Assembly: GCF_001514205.1 (NCBI RefSeq)
Contig: NZ_KQ948769.1
Coordinates: forward strand, 307,501 to 371,500
Direction: 5' to 3'
DNA: 64,000 nucleotides
DNA from: Streptomyces griseoruber
GTDB lineage: Bacteria > Actinomycetota > Actinomycetes > Streptomycetales > Streptomycetaceae
Part shown: positions 1-7,849 of the stretch, piece by piece
How positions within the stretch are numbered: position 1 is the first letter of the stretch
Layout of the letters: every line of letters starts with the position of its first letter
Made by a program: the position numbers and the translations under genes
The notes under the pieces: model-generated
The model's input: only the letters and a program-made list of their open reading frames with translations
The model's database searches: none
What the model was told of the DNA's origin: nothing

Positions 1-54
1 CTTCCCGGTCCGTCCCGGCTTCCCGGTCCGTCCCGGCTTCCCGGTCCGTCCCGG
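1..54. repeat. 18-bp tandem repeat, three perfect copies
   Basis: Three identical 18-bp units (1-18, 19-36, 37-54), cttcccggtccgtcccgg. They read on the minus strand as AGTDRE hexads in the tail of the ligase-like protein. The array starts exactly at the window edge, so more copies may lie outside. Confidence 0.9.
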
Positions 55-1603
55 CCTCCCGCGCCTCCTCGGCCTCCCGGACCTTCCCGGTCTCCCGAGC
101 CGGTCGGACGGGTCCGTCGGCCCAGGTGGGTTCGGTTGCCTGTGTTCTTTCGGCCTCCGCGAGGCGTTGGGGCTTCCGGGCTTTCAGGGGCTTCCCGGCC
201 TGCCCGGCATTCCCGGCTTCCTGAGCCGGTCGGACGGGCCCGCCCGCCCAGGCCGGTCCGGCCGCCTGTGTCCTTTCGGCCTCGCCTGGGCGTGCGGGCT
301 CGCCGAGGTGTGCGGGCTCCCCGCCCACCAGTGCCCACCACGCCACCAGCCCGAGGACCACGGCGGTCAGGACGGTCGAGGGGCCGCCGATGTCGGCGTA
401 CATGAAGTCGACGAGCTGCCAGACCAGCAGCCCGCAGGCGGCGAGGGCGCAGTCCGGTCCGGGGCCGGTGCGGTGGGCCCGGAACAGGCCGCGCAGGGCG
501 AGGGCCAGCAGTGCCAGCCAGCCGCCCGCGAGGGCCAGCAGCCCGATCAGGCCCTGCTCGCTGAGGATCAGCAGGTACATGTTGTGCGGGGACAGCAGCG
601 GCTGCCGTACGAAGCCGGAGCCCGCGCCGTCGGTGTCGCTGCCGGAGGACAGCGCGAGCGAGGCGTGCGCGTCGCGGTGCTCGGGGAAGCCCTTCAGCCC
701 GACCCCGGTCAGCGGATGCTCGCGCCACATGCCGACCGCGGCCGCCCACATCGTGTACCGGTCGGTGACCGACTGGTCCGGGGCGTCCGTGACCTGCGTG
801 ATGCTGCCGACCCGCTCCTGGAGCATCGCCGAGCCCACCCCGAAGCCGCCGACCAGCACCACCCCGGCCGCGACCCCGACCGCCCCCACCTTCAGCGCCC
901 GCACCGGCCCGGCCAGCACCAGCTGCACCGAGCAGGTCACCGCGGTCGCGATCCAGGCGCCCCGGCTGAAGGACAGCGCGAGCGGCACGCACAGGGCGAG
1001 CGCGGCCAGCGCGGCGACCGTCCGCCGCCGTACGCAGGTCCGGCCCAGTGCCAGCCCCACCGCGCAGACCAGCCCGAAGGACACCACCGTCGCCATGCCC
1101 ATCACGTCCTGCGGCCCGAAGGTGCCGACCGCGCGGATCATCTCGCCCTGGTACGAGGCGCCGGTGCCGGTGACGAACTGGTGGACGCCCACCGCGCCCT
1201 GCCAGATCGCCAGCGCGACGAACGACCAGGCCAGCACCCGCAGGTCGCGCCGGTCCCGGACGAGCAGCAGCACCGCCGCCGGGACCAGCACGAACACCTG
1301 GAGATAGCGGCCGAGGCCGGTCAGTCCCTCGCCCGGCGAGGACGCGCCCGCCGCGGCGAGCGCGAGCCCCGCCACCGGCAGCCCGAGCACCACGGCGGCC
1401 GTGCGGGACAGCGGGCGCCGCCGCTGCCGTACCAGCCGGACCAGGCAGAACAGCACGACGAGCGCGGAGACCGCGTCCGCCGGCCCGGCGCCGCCCTCCC
1501 CGCCGGGCGGGACGGGCAGGGCCAGCAGGGCGATCACGGCGACGACCGGCAGCACCGGCGGCACGGACCGGGCGACGCCCGGGAGGGGCAGCACATGAGT
1601 CAT
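1..1603 (-). CDS. O-antigen ligase/Wzy-like polysaccharide polymerase, 3' end beyond window
   Basis: Polytopic membrane protein of the O-antigen ligase family, expected to polymerise or ligate lipid-linked sugar units outside the membrane. ATG at 1603 follows the sugar-transferase stop by 8 nt. Translating the minus strand gives many hydrophobic helices. Two family hallmarks are visible: HPLTGVGLKGF, and near the last helices SPHNMYLLILSEQGLIGLL. After the last helix the frame stays open to the window edge through a hydrophilic tail rich in Glu, Ala, Arg, Pro and Gly. The tail contains a 42-residue repeat (EAERTQA...WA.GPVRPA) and then three AGTDRE hexads. Family members normally end soon after the last helix, so the tail is unusual. 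It is the last visible gene of an EPS operon. The assignment to the family is secure; ligase versus polymerase cannot be settled. Confidence 0.8.
   Translation of the reverse strand, partial: MTHVLPLPGVARSVPPVLPVVAVIALLALPVPPGGEGGAGPADAVSALVVLFCLVRLVRQRRRPLSRTAAVVLGLPVAGLALAAAGASSPGEGLTGLGRYLQVFVLVPAAVLLLVRDRRDLRVLAWSFVALAIWQGAVGVHQFVTGTGASYQGEMIRAVGTFGPQDVMGMATVVSFGLVCAVGLALGRTCVRRRTVAALAALALCVPLALSFSRGAWIATAVTCSVQLVLAGPVRALKVGAVGVAAGVVLVGGFGVGSAMLQERVGSITQVTDAPDQSVTDRYTMWAAAVGMWREHPLTGVGLKGFPEHRDAHASLALSSGSDTDGAGSGFVRQPLLSPHNMYLLILSEQGLIGLLALAGGWLALLALALRGLFRAHRTGPGPDCALAACGLLVWQLVDFMYADIGGPSTVLTAVVLGLVAWWALVGGEPAHLGEPARPGEAERTQAAGPAWAGGPVRPAQEAGNAGQAGKPLKARKPQRLAEAERTQATEPTWADGPVRPARETGKVREAEEAREAGTDREAGTDREAGTDRE
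97..292. repeat. 126-bp spaced in-frame direct repeat
   Basis: About 70 nt beginning at 97 (gagccggtcggacggg) recur at 223 with moderate divergence, an offset of 126 bp or 42 codons. The repeat lies in the hydrophilic tail of the ligase-like protein. The offset is a whole number of codons, so the duplication keeps the reading frame. Confidence 0.75.
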
Positions 1604-1611
1604 GGGCGGGT

Positions 1612-3042
1612 TCAGCTCCCGGTCGGTCGCACGAGGGCGGCCGCGGTGCGCAGCAGGATGCACACGTCCTGCCACAGCGACCAGTTGTCGATGTACGCGT
1701 TGTCGAAGCGCGCCCGGTCCTCGATCGAGGTGTCGCCGCGCAGCCCGTACACCTGGGCGAGCCCGGTGATGCCGACCCGCATCCGGTGCCGGGCCGCGTA
1801 ACCGGGGTAGGTCTGGCTGAACTGGCCGACGAAGAAGGGCCGTTCGGGGCGCGGCCCGACCAGGCTCATGTCGCCCCGCAGCACGTTCCACAACTGGAGC
1901 AGCTCGTCCAGCGAACTCTTGCGCAGGAACCGGCAGAACGGGTTCATCCGCACCTCGCCGGCCACGCTCCAGCGGGTCGCGGACTCGTGGTCGTCGACCG
2001 GGCGCAGGGTGCGGAACTTCAGCAGCGTGAACGGGAGCCCGTCCTTGCCGATGCGCTCCTGACGGAAGACCACCCCCGGCCCGTCGGTGCACCGCAGCAC
2101 CGCCGCGCACACCAGCAGCAGCGGGCTGATCAGCAGCAGCAGCGCCCCCGACACCGAGACGTCGAGGAGCCGCTTGCCGAGGCTGCCCCACCGCTCGGAC
2201 CCCAGGTCCAGCCGGCGGCAGGCGAACCCGGCGAGCCGCTCCCGGGCGGTGTACGAGGGCGAGTCGGCGTCGACCTCCCACACCGAGCAACCGGAGGCGG
2301 CCAGCGCCCGCAGCAGCGGGCCCTGCTTGGAGCGGACGGCGGGGTGGACGCACAGGACGTCCCGGACGCCGTTCTGGATGAGGGCCCGCTGCACCTCCTG
2401 GCCGGTGGTCAGCACGGGCAGCCCGTCGGGGCCGTCCGGCCGCTCCGCGACCACGCCCACCGGCCGCACCCCGCAGCGCGGGTGGCGCAGCAGCGCGGCG
2501 GCCACCCGCTGGGCGGTCGCGTCGGGTCCGATGACGAGCGCGGCGCGCGGATGCCGGACCATCGCCCGGCGGTGGCGCAGATGGACGAGCGCCCGCCCGG
2601 CGCAGGCGGTCAGGGCCTGCGCGGCGCAGCCGGTGGCCAGGGTGTGCGCGGTGAGCGCGTGCGCCGGGTGCCAGGCCGCGGCGAGCGCCCCCAGCGCCAG
2701 CCAGGCCACCGTGATCCGGCCGCAGACGGTGGGCAGCTCGTCCAGCACACCTCTCACGGGTGGCTGCCACCGGGGCCGCACCGCTAAGGCCAGCGCCGCC
2801 AGCACGGCCATCAGGGCCCGGTGATGGCCCGCCAGGAGCAGCACCGCCCCGCCCGCCAGCGCGGCGAGGCCGTCGGCGAGCAGCAGCAGCGGGGGCGCGG
2901 CGGGCCGGACCGGGGGACGCCGGGCGGGGAACCGGAAGCCCGCGCCGGTGCTTTCCGGCCGGGGGATGACCGACAGGGGCGGATAGCCGCCCTGGACGCC
3001 GGGCGGGGTGGCGGTCGATTGCGCAGTACTTTCCGCAGTCAC
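1612..3042 (-). CDS. polyprenyl-phosphate sugar-1-phosphate transferase (EPS initiating enzyme)
   Basis: Transfers a hexose-1-phosphate from a nucleotide sugar to undecaprenyl phosphate to begin an exopolysaccharide repeat unit. The protein has 476 aa, usual for the family. It has N-terminal membrane helices (about residues 45-170), a soluble Rossmann-like middle part, then a membrane-reentrant segment and the bacterial sugar transferase domain. Motifs seen there are VFRQERIGKDGLPFTLLKFRT, SLDELLQLWNVLRGDMSLVGP and RMRVGITGLAQVYG. The GTG start at 3042 overlaps the upstream glycosyltransferase stop (GTGA), so the two are translationally coupled. An in-frame TTA leucine codon lies at 2787-2785 (codon 86), which in Streptomyces implies dependence on the bldA tRNA. 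Substrate sugar unknown. Confidence 0.9.
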   Translation of the reverse strand: MTAESTAQSTATPPGVQGGYPPLSVIPRPESTGAGFRFPARRPPVRPAAPPLLLLADGLAALAGGAVLLLAGHHRALMAVLAALALAVRPRWQPPVRGVLDELPTVCGRITVAWLALGALAAAWHPAHALTAHTLATGCAAQALTACAGRALVHLRHRRAMVRHPRAALVIGPDATAQRVAAALLRHPRCGVRPVGVVAERPDGPDGLPVLTTGQEVQRALIQNGVRDVLCVHPAVRSKQGPLLRALAASGCSVWEVDADSPSYTARERLAGFACRRLDLGSERWGSLGKRLLDVSVSGALLLLISPLLLVCAAVLRCTDGPGVVFRQERIGKDGLPFTLLKFRTLRPVDDHESATRWSVAGEVRMNPFCRFLRKSSLDELLQLWNVLRGDMSLVGPRPERPFFVGQFSQTYPGYAARHRMRVGITGLAQVYGLRGDTSIEDRARFDNAYIDNWSLWQDVCILLRTAAALVRPTGS

Positions 3043-4214
3043 GGGTGGATGGACTCCCTGGACTCGGTGGGCACGACCCGGGGCGCGGGCCTGAGGCACA
3101 GCAGGTCGCGGTACACGTCCGCGACTGCGGCTGCCGTGCGCCGCACATCGTGCGTGGACAGGACGTGACGGCGCCCGTGCTCGCCGAGCGAGGTCCGCAG
3201 CGGCGCGTCGGACAGCAGGGCGGCGACGGCCCGGGACAGCCCCGCCGGATCGCCGGCGGGCACCAGACAGCGGGGGACGAGCGCGGCCGGCAGGCTCTCC
3301 CGGGCGCCGTCCACCTCGGTCACCACCACCGGCCGCCCGCAGGCCAGCGCCTCCAGCGGGGCCAGCGCCATGCCCTCCCAGCGGGAGGGCAGCACCACCA
3401 GGTCGGCGGCCCGGTACCAGGGGACGGTGTCGTCGACGGCCCCCGCGAACAGCACCGACTCCGGCGCCCCGGCCCGCAGCCGCTCCGCGTCCGGACCGTC
3501 CCCGACGAGCACCAGCCGCGCCCCGGGCACCTTCCGCACGACGTCCGCCCAGGCCTCGAGCAGCACGTCCTGCCCCTTCTGCCGGCACAGCCGCCCGACG
3601 CACACCGCGAGCGGTGCGGCCGGGTCGACCTCCGGCAGGAGGGCGGCGCGTACGGCGTCGGCGGCACCGGGGTGGAAGCGCTCGGTGTCGACGCCGTTGG
3701 GGACGACGCTCCACCGGCCGGTGATCCCCGCGCCGAGCCCGGTCGTGCGTTCCGCCTCGCTCACGCACACCAGCCGGCCGGCCCAGCGTGCCCCGAACCG
3801 CTCCCACTTCAGGGCGAGCGCGGCGGTGGTCCCGCCGACCGCCTCGAAGGACCAGGCGTGCGGCTGGAACACGGTCGGGATCCGCCCCCGCACGGCGAGC
3901 CGGCCGGCCAGTCCCGCCTTCGCACTGTGGGCGTGCACCAGTGCGGGGCGTACCTGGTCGAGCAGGCGTACGAGTCGTCGTACCTCACCCGGCAGCGAGG
4001 GCCCGGGGGACCGGGTCGCCTCCCAGCGCCGCACCTGGGCGCCCAGTGCGCGCAGGCCGTCGGCGAAGGGGCTGTCGGGGCAGGCCACGGTGACCTGCAG
4101 CCCGGCCGCGAGCTGGGCCCGCGTCAGGTCGGTGACGACGCGGGCGACGCCGCCGTCAACCGGCTGGGTGAGATGCAGGACCCGGGTTCCGACGTCGGGT
4201 TCTGGCTGGTGCAT
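3039..4214 (-). CDS. family 4 (GT-B) glycosyltransferase
   Basis: Cytoplasmic GT-B glycosyltransferase of 391 aa, likely adding a sugar to the lipid-linked EPS intermediate made by the next gene. The N-terminal half shows VLHLTQPVDGGVARVV and HAHSAKAGLAGRLA. The C-terminal GT4 half shows AVCVGRLCRQKGQDVLLEAW, LVLVGDGP and the nucleotide-binding segment VLPSRWEGMALAPLEALACG (the EX7E-type region). The frame is open further upstream, but ATG at 4214 is preceded by GAGGAAA and starts the recognisable fold, so it was chosen. It is the first gene of the three-gene operon. Acceptor and donor are not predictable. Confidence 0.88.
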   Translation of the reverse strand: MHQPEPDVGTRVLHLTQPVDGGVARVVTDLTRAQLAAGLQVTVACPDSPFADGLRALGAQVRRWEATRSPGPSLPGEVRRLVRLLDQVRPALVHAHSAKAGLAGRLAVRGRIPTVFQPHAWSFEAVGGTTAALALKWERFGARWAGRLVCVSEAERTTGLGAGITGRWSVVPNGVDTERFHPGAADAVRAALLPEVDPAAPLAVCVGRLCRQKGQDVLLEAWADVVRKVPGARLVLVGDGPDAERLRAGAPESVLFAGAVDDTVPWYRAADLVVLPSRWEGMALAPLEALACGRPVVVTEVDGARESLPAALVPRCLVPAGDPAGLSRAVAALLSDAPLRTSLGEHGRRHVLSTHDVRRTAAAVADVYRDLLCLRPAPRVVPTESRESIHP

Positions 4215-4661
4215 CGCGCGGTTTCCTCGCTCACGGTGGCGCTCGGGACGGGCCGGAACGCGCCGACTTCTTCGTCCGTGTCCCGGTCGCCGCGAAGAGC
4301 GCCCCGGTCCACGCCGCGTCCCGGTGGAAAACGAGCCTGAACGTCCGCTGGTCACCACCGCGCCGCAACCCGCGCCGAGATCGAACACGTCACCGCAACG
4401 GCCCACGATGTCGGCCTGCGCCGGGACGTGCGCCGCCGGAGCCGCCCCGACCCGCTGATCACCGTGTTCAACACATCGTCGGATGGGCAGACCGGCTCGC
4501 CTGATGCCGAGGTGGGAGCGGTGCGACCGGGTGGCGGTCGAGCGCACGAGCGAATCAGTTCACTCCTTTGGCGGCACAACCCCGGGCGGCGCAGCGCGTT
4601 GACACAGCGCCGGGCATCCCCGCCCGGGTGTTGGTGTCAAAACCCCAAGGAGCACTTCTCC
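4215..4661. other. divergent intergenic region between EPS operon and chaplin
   Basis: About 450 bp without a convincing gene. Open frames here have no ribosome site or recognisable content. It must hold the promoters for the EPS operon (leftward) and the chaplin gene (rightward). A TTGACA hexamer lies at 4599-4604 but I see no good -10 at the right distance. Confidence 0.6.
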
Positions 4662-4901
4662 ATGTCGCGTATCGCGAAGGGCCTGGTCCTGACCTCCGTT
4701 GCCGCTGCGGCCGTCGCCGGCGCCTCCGGCATCGCCGCCGCCGACAGCGGCGCGAGCGGTGTCGCCGAGCACTCCCCGGGCGTGCTCTCGGGCAACGTCG
4801 TCCAGGCCCCGATCCACATTCCGGTCAACGTCTGCGGCAACACCGTCAACATCGTCGGTCTGCTGAACCCGGCCTTCGGGAACACCTGCGTCAACGACTG
4901 A
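4662..4901 (+). CDS. chpF: short chaplin, ChpF-like
   Basis: Secreted hydrophobic amyloid-forming protein that coats aerial hyphae and spores. It has 79 aa: signal peptide (MSRIAKGLVLTSVAAAAVAG to about AAADS) and one chaplin domain. Domain features are SPGVLSGNVVQAPIHIPVN, CGNTVNIVGLLNPAFGN and two cysteines bracketing the hydrophobic core (VCGN and NTCVN). AAGGAG at 4646-4651 sets the ATG; the frame is open upstream but without a ribosome site. The name follows the recalled S. coelicolor order chpF, melC1, melC2, chpG. A second chaplin lies 4 kb away across the melanin operon. Chaplin identity is certain, the paralogue letter less so. Confidence 0.88.
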   Translation: MSRIAKGLVLTSVAAAAVAGASGIAAADSGASGVAEHSPGVLSGNVVQAPIHIPVNVCGNTVNIVGLLNPAFGNTCVND

Positions 4902-4920
4902 CGTCACCTCACGTCCTCGT

Positions 4921-4957
4921 CGAACGGCCGCCCTCCCCCCGGGAGAGCGGCCGTTCG
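4921..4957 (+). terminator. hairpin after chaplin gene
   Basis: Perfect 11-bp inverted repeat, cgaacggccgc (4921-4931) and gcggccgttcg (4947-4957), 19 nt after the chaplin stop. There is no long T run, as is common for Streptomyces terminators. Confidence 0.75.
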
Positions 4958-5002
4958 GCGTCGCCCATCCCCTTGATCAGTGATCCCTCTGGAAGGAACC
5001 CG

Positions 5003-5293
5003 ATGAAGTCCCTCAAGGCCGCCGTCGTCGTCGCAGGGTCCGTCGTCCTCGCCGGCGTCGCCGCACCCGCGTTCGCCCACGAAGCCGCCGACCTCACGCC
5101 CACCAGCCTCAACGGTGCCGTGAACACCCTCACCAAGGGCGATCTCACCGCCCGGGACGTGATGCCGCTCCAGCAGCAGTCGAACGCGCTCGACACCGAG
5201 AACAAGGGCTCCCTCCTGAACACGGTCAACGGCGCGGCCGGCGCCCTCAACCAGCACACCCGGCTGCTCGGCGGGCTCCCCCTGAACGGCTGA
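5003..5293 (+). CDS. small secreted protein of unknown function
   Basis: 96-aa protein with a clear Sec signal peptide (MKSLKAAVVVAGSVVLAGVAAPAFA, cleavage before HEAADL). The mature part is hydrophilic, about 70 residues, rich in Asn, Leu and Thr, with no cysteine. GGAAGGA at 4991-4997 fixes the ATG. It lies between two hairpin terminators, so it is probably a monocistron. It sits in the chaplin/melanin neighbourhood, which makes a cell-surface role plausible, but I recognise no family and infer no function. The coding call is well supported by ribosome site and signal peptide. Confidence 0.75.
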   Translation: MKSLKAAVVVAGSVVLAGVAAPAFAHEAADLTPTSLNGAVNTLTKGDLTARDVMPLQQQSNALDTENKGSLLNTVNGAAGALNQHTRLLGGLPLNG

Positions 5294-5310
5294 CCCACCC
5301 CTTCCGCGGG

Positions 5311-5336
5311 GCCGGTCCCGTACGGACGGGACCGGC
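5311..5336 (+). terminator. hairpin terminator
   Basis: gccggtcccgt (5311-5321) pairs perfectly with acgggaccggc (5326-5336) around a 4-nt loop, 18 nt after the stop of the small secreted protein. Confidence 0.75.
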
Positions 5337-5427
5337 GTCCCTCGTTCGTGTGGAGCACCCCCCGGGCGTCCCCCGGTCGGGTGAGAACACCCCCGGCCGC
5401 CCGCCGTAGCGCTTATAGGGTCGCGCG

Positions 5428-5931
5428 GTGACCTCAACCCCAAGCACAACCCGCCCCTTCAGCGTGGCCGACCTGGGCACCCTCGTCGTGATGCCGTGGA
5501 GCGGCGAGGCCCCCGACGGCAGCGACATGCCCTACCTGCTCGCCTACTCCCTCGGCGACGCCGCGGACGGCGGCGCGGAGACCACCGCCGTCGCCATCGA
5601 GCGGCTGCTCGGCGACAACGGTCTGCCCGTCGGCGGCGACCTCGTCGACGGCGCCGAACGGCCCAGCCTGCCGGTCACGCTGCTCGTCACGGCCGGCGCG
5701 GCCGTGCTGAACATGCCGATGCTCAACGCCCAGTGCGTGCCACCGCCCGAGTGGCTCGACGCCGTCGAGGCCCGCGGCTACGCCTACCTCGTCTTCACCA
5801 CCCGTCCGTGGCCCGAGGCCGTCCCCGGCGAGCCCGTCGAGCCCGAGGCGCTGGCCGCGTTCGCGGGCGCCGAGGAGACCCTCACCGCGGCGGCCCACAT
5901 CGTGCTGCCCGCCCGCAGTCTGCGCGGCTGA
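5428..5931 (+). CDS. conserved actinobacterial protein, DUF5949-like
   Basis: 167-aa acidic soluble protein with no signal peptide, membrane helix or cysteine motif. It starts with GTG at 5428 (MTSTPSTTRPFSVADLGTL). I recognise it as the Streptomyces family annotated DUF5949, from the conserved VVMPWSGEAPDGSDMPYLLA segment. Function is unknown. The stop is 5 nt before the GTG of the VKOR gene, so the two may be cotranscribed. No catalytic motif can be pointed to. Confidence 0.65.
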   Translation: MTSTPSTTRPFSVADLGTLVVMPWSGEAPDGSDMPYLLAYSLGDAADGGAETTAVAIERLLGDNGLPVGGDLVDGAERPSLPVTLLVTAGAAVLNMPMLNAQCVPPPEWLDAVEARGYAYLVFTTRPWPEAVPGEPVEPEALAAFAGAEETLTAAAHIVLPARSLRG

Positions 5932-5936
5932 CACCG

Positions 5937-6563
5937 GTGCCGGGGGCGGCCGAGCCGGAGCCCGCGGGCCCGGGGCCGAAGCCGCGGGCGGCGGGCGCCG
6001 GCCGCGGCTTCGCCGTGCTGCTCCTCCTGTGCGGCGCGGCCGGGTTGCTGGCCTCCTGGGTCATCACCCTCGACAAGTTCAAGCTGCTGGAGAACCCGGA
6101 CTTCGTTCCGGGGTGCAGCCTGAACCCGGTGGTGTCCTGCGGCAGCGTCATGAAGAGCGACCAGGCCTCGGCGTTCGGGTTCCCCAACCCGATGCTGGGT
6201 CTGGTGGCGTACGGCGTCGTCGTGTGCGTCGGCATGAGCCTGCTGGCCGGCGCCGCCTTCCCCCGCTGGTACTGGCTCACCTTCACCGCCGGCTGCCTCT
6301 TCGGCGTGGGGTTCGTGACCTGGCTCCAGTTCCAGTCCCTGTACCGGATCAACGCGCTGTGCCTGTGGTGCTGTCTGGCCTGGATCGCCACCATCGTGCT
6401 GTTCTGGTACGTCGTCTCCTTCGACGTACGGCGGGAATTCCTGCCGGTACCGCCGGCCCTGCGCACCTTCTTCGCGGAGTTCACCTGGGTCCTGCCGCTG
6501 CTGCAGCTCGGCGTCGTCGGCATGCTGATCCTGACCCGCTGGTGGGATTTCTGGACGAGCTGA
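5937..6563 (+). CDS. vitamin K epoxide reductase (VKOR) family protein
   Basis: Membrane quinone-linked oxidoreductase of 208 aa that in bacteria re-oxidises a thioredoxin-like partner to make disulfides outside the cell. It has four or five hydrophobic helices. The active-site CxxC is in INALCLWCCLAW, and the extracytoplasmic loop cysteine pair is in PGCSLNPVVSCGSVM. Start taken as GTG 5937 (VPGAAEPEP), 5 nt after the upstream stop; the frame is open further upstream only through the other gene. No thioredoxin partner is encoded beside it. The neighbouring chaplins each carry two cysteines, so they are possible clients (inference). Confidence 0.85.
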   Translation: MPGAAEPEPAGPGPKPRAAGAGRGFAVLLLLCGAAGLLASWVITLDKFKLLENPDFVPGCSLNPVVSCGSVMKSDQASAFGFPNPMLGLVAYGVVVCVGMSLLAGAAFPRWYWLTFTAGCLFGVGFVTWLQFQSLYRINALCLWCCLAWIATIVLFWYVVSFDVRREFLPVPPALRTFFAEFTWVLPLLQLGVVGMLILTRWWDFWTS

Positions 6564-6682
6564 CGATGTGCTCGTAGCACTACTGCGGCAGTCGGGGGAA
6601 TTGTGAACTGGTGGCGATTTCCGACTCGTTACCGGCTACGGACGCACAGCCCCCAGAACCGACGAAAGGGCCCGTACCCGAG

Positions 6683-7201
6683 ATGAAGCCGACCACCCGA
6701 GGAACCCTCGCCGCCGTGCTGACGTGTGTGGCCGCCGCGGCCGGAGCCGCCGTCGCGACCCCCGCCGCGGCGGTCGGCACGGTCCCCGTCCCCGTCCCGC
6801 TGAACGGCCTGGAGAACTCCCTCGGCATGGAACTGCCCGAGGTCGGCGGCGAGGTCCCGCTGCCGACGCCGGGCTCGCCCGAGGGCCCGCGCTATGCCGA
6901 GGGCCGGCTGATCCCCGAGCGGGCCGTCCCGCAGCTCCCCGTCAGCGCCGGTCTGCCCGGCGCCGGCGTCCGGGCACCCCTGCCGGAGCTCCTCGGCAGC
7001 GGCTTCCAGCACCTCGGCCTCGACGCCCCCGCCACCGACCTGCGCACCCTCGGCCCCGGCCTGGCCCTGGACGCCCCCCTCACCCCGCCGAACCCGGACA
7101 ACTTCGGCCTGCCGGAGCCGAAGCTGCCCCAGGCGGGCGTACTCACCCCCGTCCTCCAGGCCGTACCGGTCGCGAACCTCGGCCTGGGGCAGGGCCTCTA
7201 G
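6683..7201 (+). CDS. secreted Pro/Leu/Gly-rich protein of unknown function
   Basis: 172-aa protein. The start at 6683 puts the signal peptide at the N-terminus (MKPTTRGTLAAVLTCVAAAA to about TPAAA) behind AAAGGG at 6665. An ATG at 6611 in the same frame would add 24 residues ahead of it. The mature part is low complexity, rich in Pro, Leu and Gly, without cysteines or a sorting signal. It lies between VKOR and melC1 and is followed by a strong hairpin. I recognise no domain and assign no function; the surface context is suggestive only. Confidence 0.7.
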   Translation: MKPTTRGTLAAVLTCVAAAAGAAVATPAAAVGTVPVPVPLNGLENSLGMELPEVGGEVPLPTPGSPEGPRYAEGRLIPERAVPQLPVSAGLPGAGVRAPLPELLGSGFQHLGLDAPATDLRTLGPGLALDAPLTPPNPDNFGLPEPKLPQAGVLTPVLQAVPVANLGLGQGL

Positions 7202-7229
7202 GCCACGGCGCCGACGACGGCGCGGCAAC

Positions 7230-7257
7230 GGGCCCGGACGGCCCCCCGTCCGGGCCC
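7230..7257 (+). terminator. hairpin terminator
   Basis: Perfect 12-bp stem, gggcccggacgg (7230-7241) with ccgtccgggccc (7246-7257), loop cccc, 29 nt past the preceding stop. Confidence 0.8.
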
Positions 7258-7345
7258 GTCCGTGTGCTTCGGGTGCTTCGTGGTGACCCGGGGGGCCGCC
7301 GGGCGGTTACCGCTACGGACAACCGCACACGAGAAGGAGCACCCC

Positions 7346-7849
7346 ATGGTCGTCGACGTCGACGGAGTACCCGTGTCCACGAGGCAGCCCGGGCCGGCGA
7401 GAGCCGGTACCCGGCGGGAGATGCTGCGCGGGCTGCTCGGCGTCGCCGCCGGCCTCGCGCTCGTCCCGGTCGTCGCCGCCTCCTGGCCCCCCGGCCCGCT
7501 GGACGGCGCGCACGGCACGGGCGGAGCGGGCGGCGCGGCCGGCACCGGCTTCGACGAGGTGTACCGCGGCCGCCGCATCCGGGGCGTCCTCACCCCGGCC
7601 GGCCGCTCGGCCGCCGACGGCGCGCAGTGGGAGGTCACCGTCGACGGCCGCCCGCTGCACCTGATGCGCCGGGCCGACGGCACCTGGCTGAGCATGGTCG
7701 ACCACTACCGCTCGTACCGCACCCCGCTGGAGGCCGCCCGCGCCGCCGTGGACGAGCTCGGCCCGGGCGAGATGCTGCGCGGGAGCGACGCCCCGGCGTA
7801 CGGCGACCACCCGCACGACATGGGGGGACGCCATGGTCTACACGCGTAA
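7346..7849 (+). CDS. melC1: tyrosinase copper chaperone / cofactor MelC1
   Basis: Binds apo-tyrosinase, delivers copper to it and carries it through the Tat system in trans. 167 aa; ATG 7346 behind GAAGGAG (7333-7339). Near the N-terminus a twin-arginine signal is visible, TRREMLRGLLGVAAGLALVP. The mature region carries the MelC1 pattern YRGRRIRG...WEVTVDGRPLHLM and SMVDHYRSYRTPLEAARAAVDEL. The C-terminal end is histidine-rich (HPHDMGGRHGLHA), consistent with copper handling. The gene overlaps melC2 by 17 nt, so the chaperone and enzyme are translationally coupled. Streptomyces can carry a second pair (melD); the chaplin-flanked position favours melC. Confidence 0.9.
   Translation: MVVDVDGVPVSTRQPGPARAGTRREMLRGLLGVAAGLALVPVVAASWPPGPLDGAHGTGGAGGAAGTGFDEVYRGRRIRGVLTPAGRSAADGAQWEVTVDGRPLHLMRRADGTWLSMVDHYRSYRTPLEAARAAVDELGPGEMLRGSDAPAYGDHPHDMGGRHGLHA

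Noticed and set aside
1..54. Possible CRISPR array
   Set aside because: Units are contiguous 18-bp repeats without spacers and are coding.
167..1801. Long plus-strand open frame across the EPS ligase gene
   Set aside because: Low-complexity Arg/Ala/Gly/Pro product; the minus strand carries clear ligase motifs. High-GC shadow frame.
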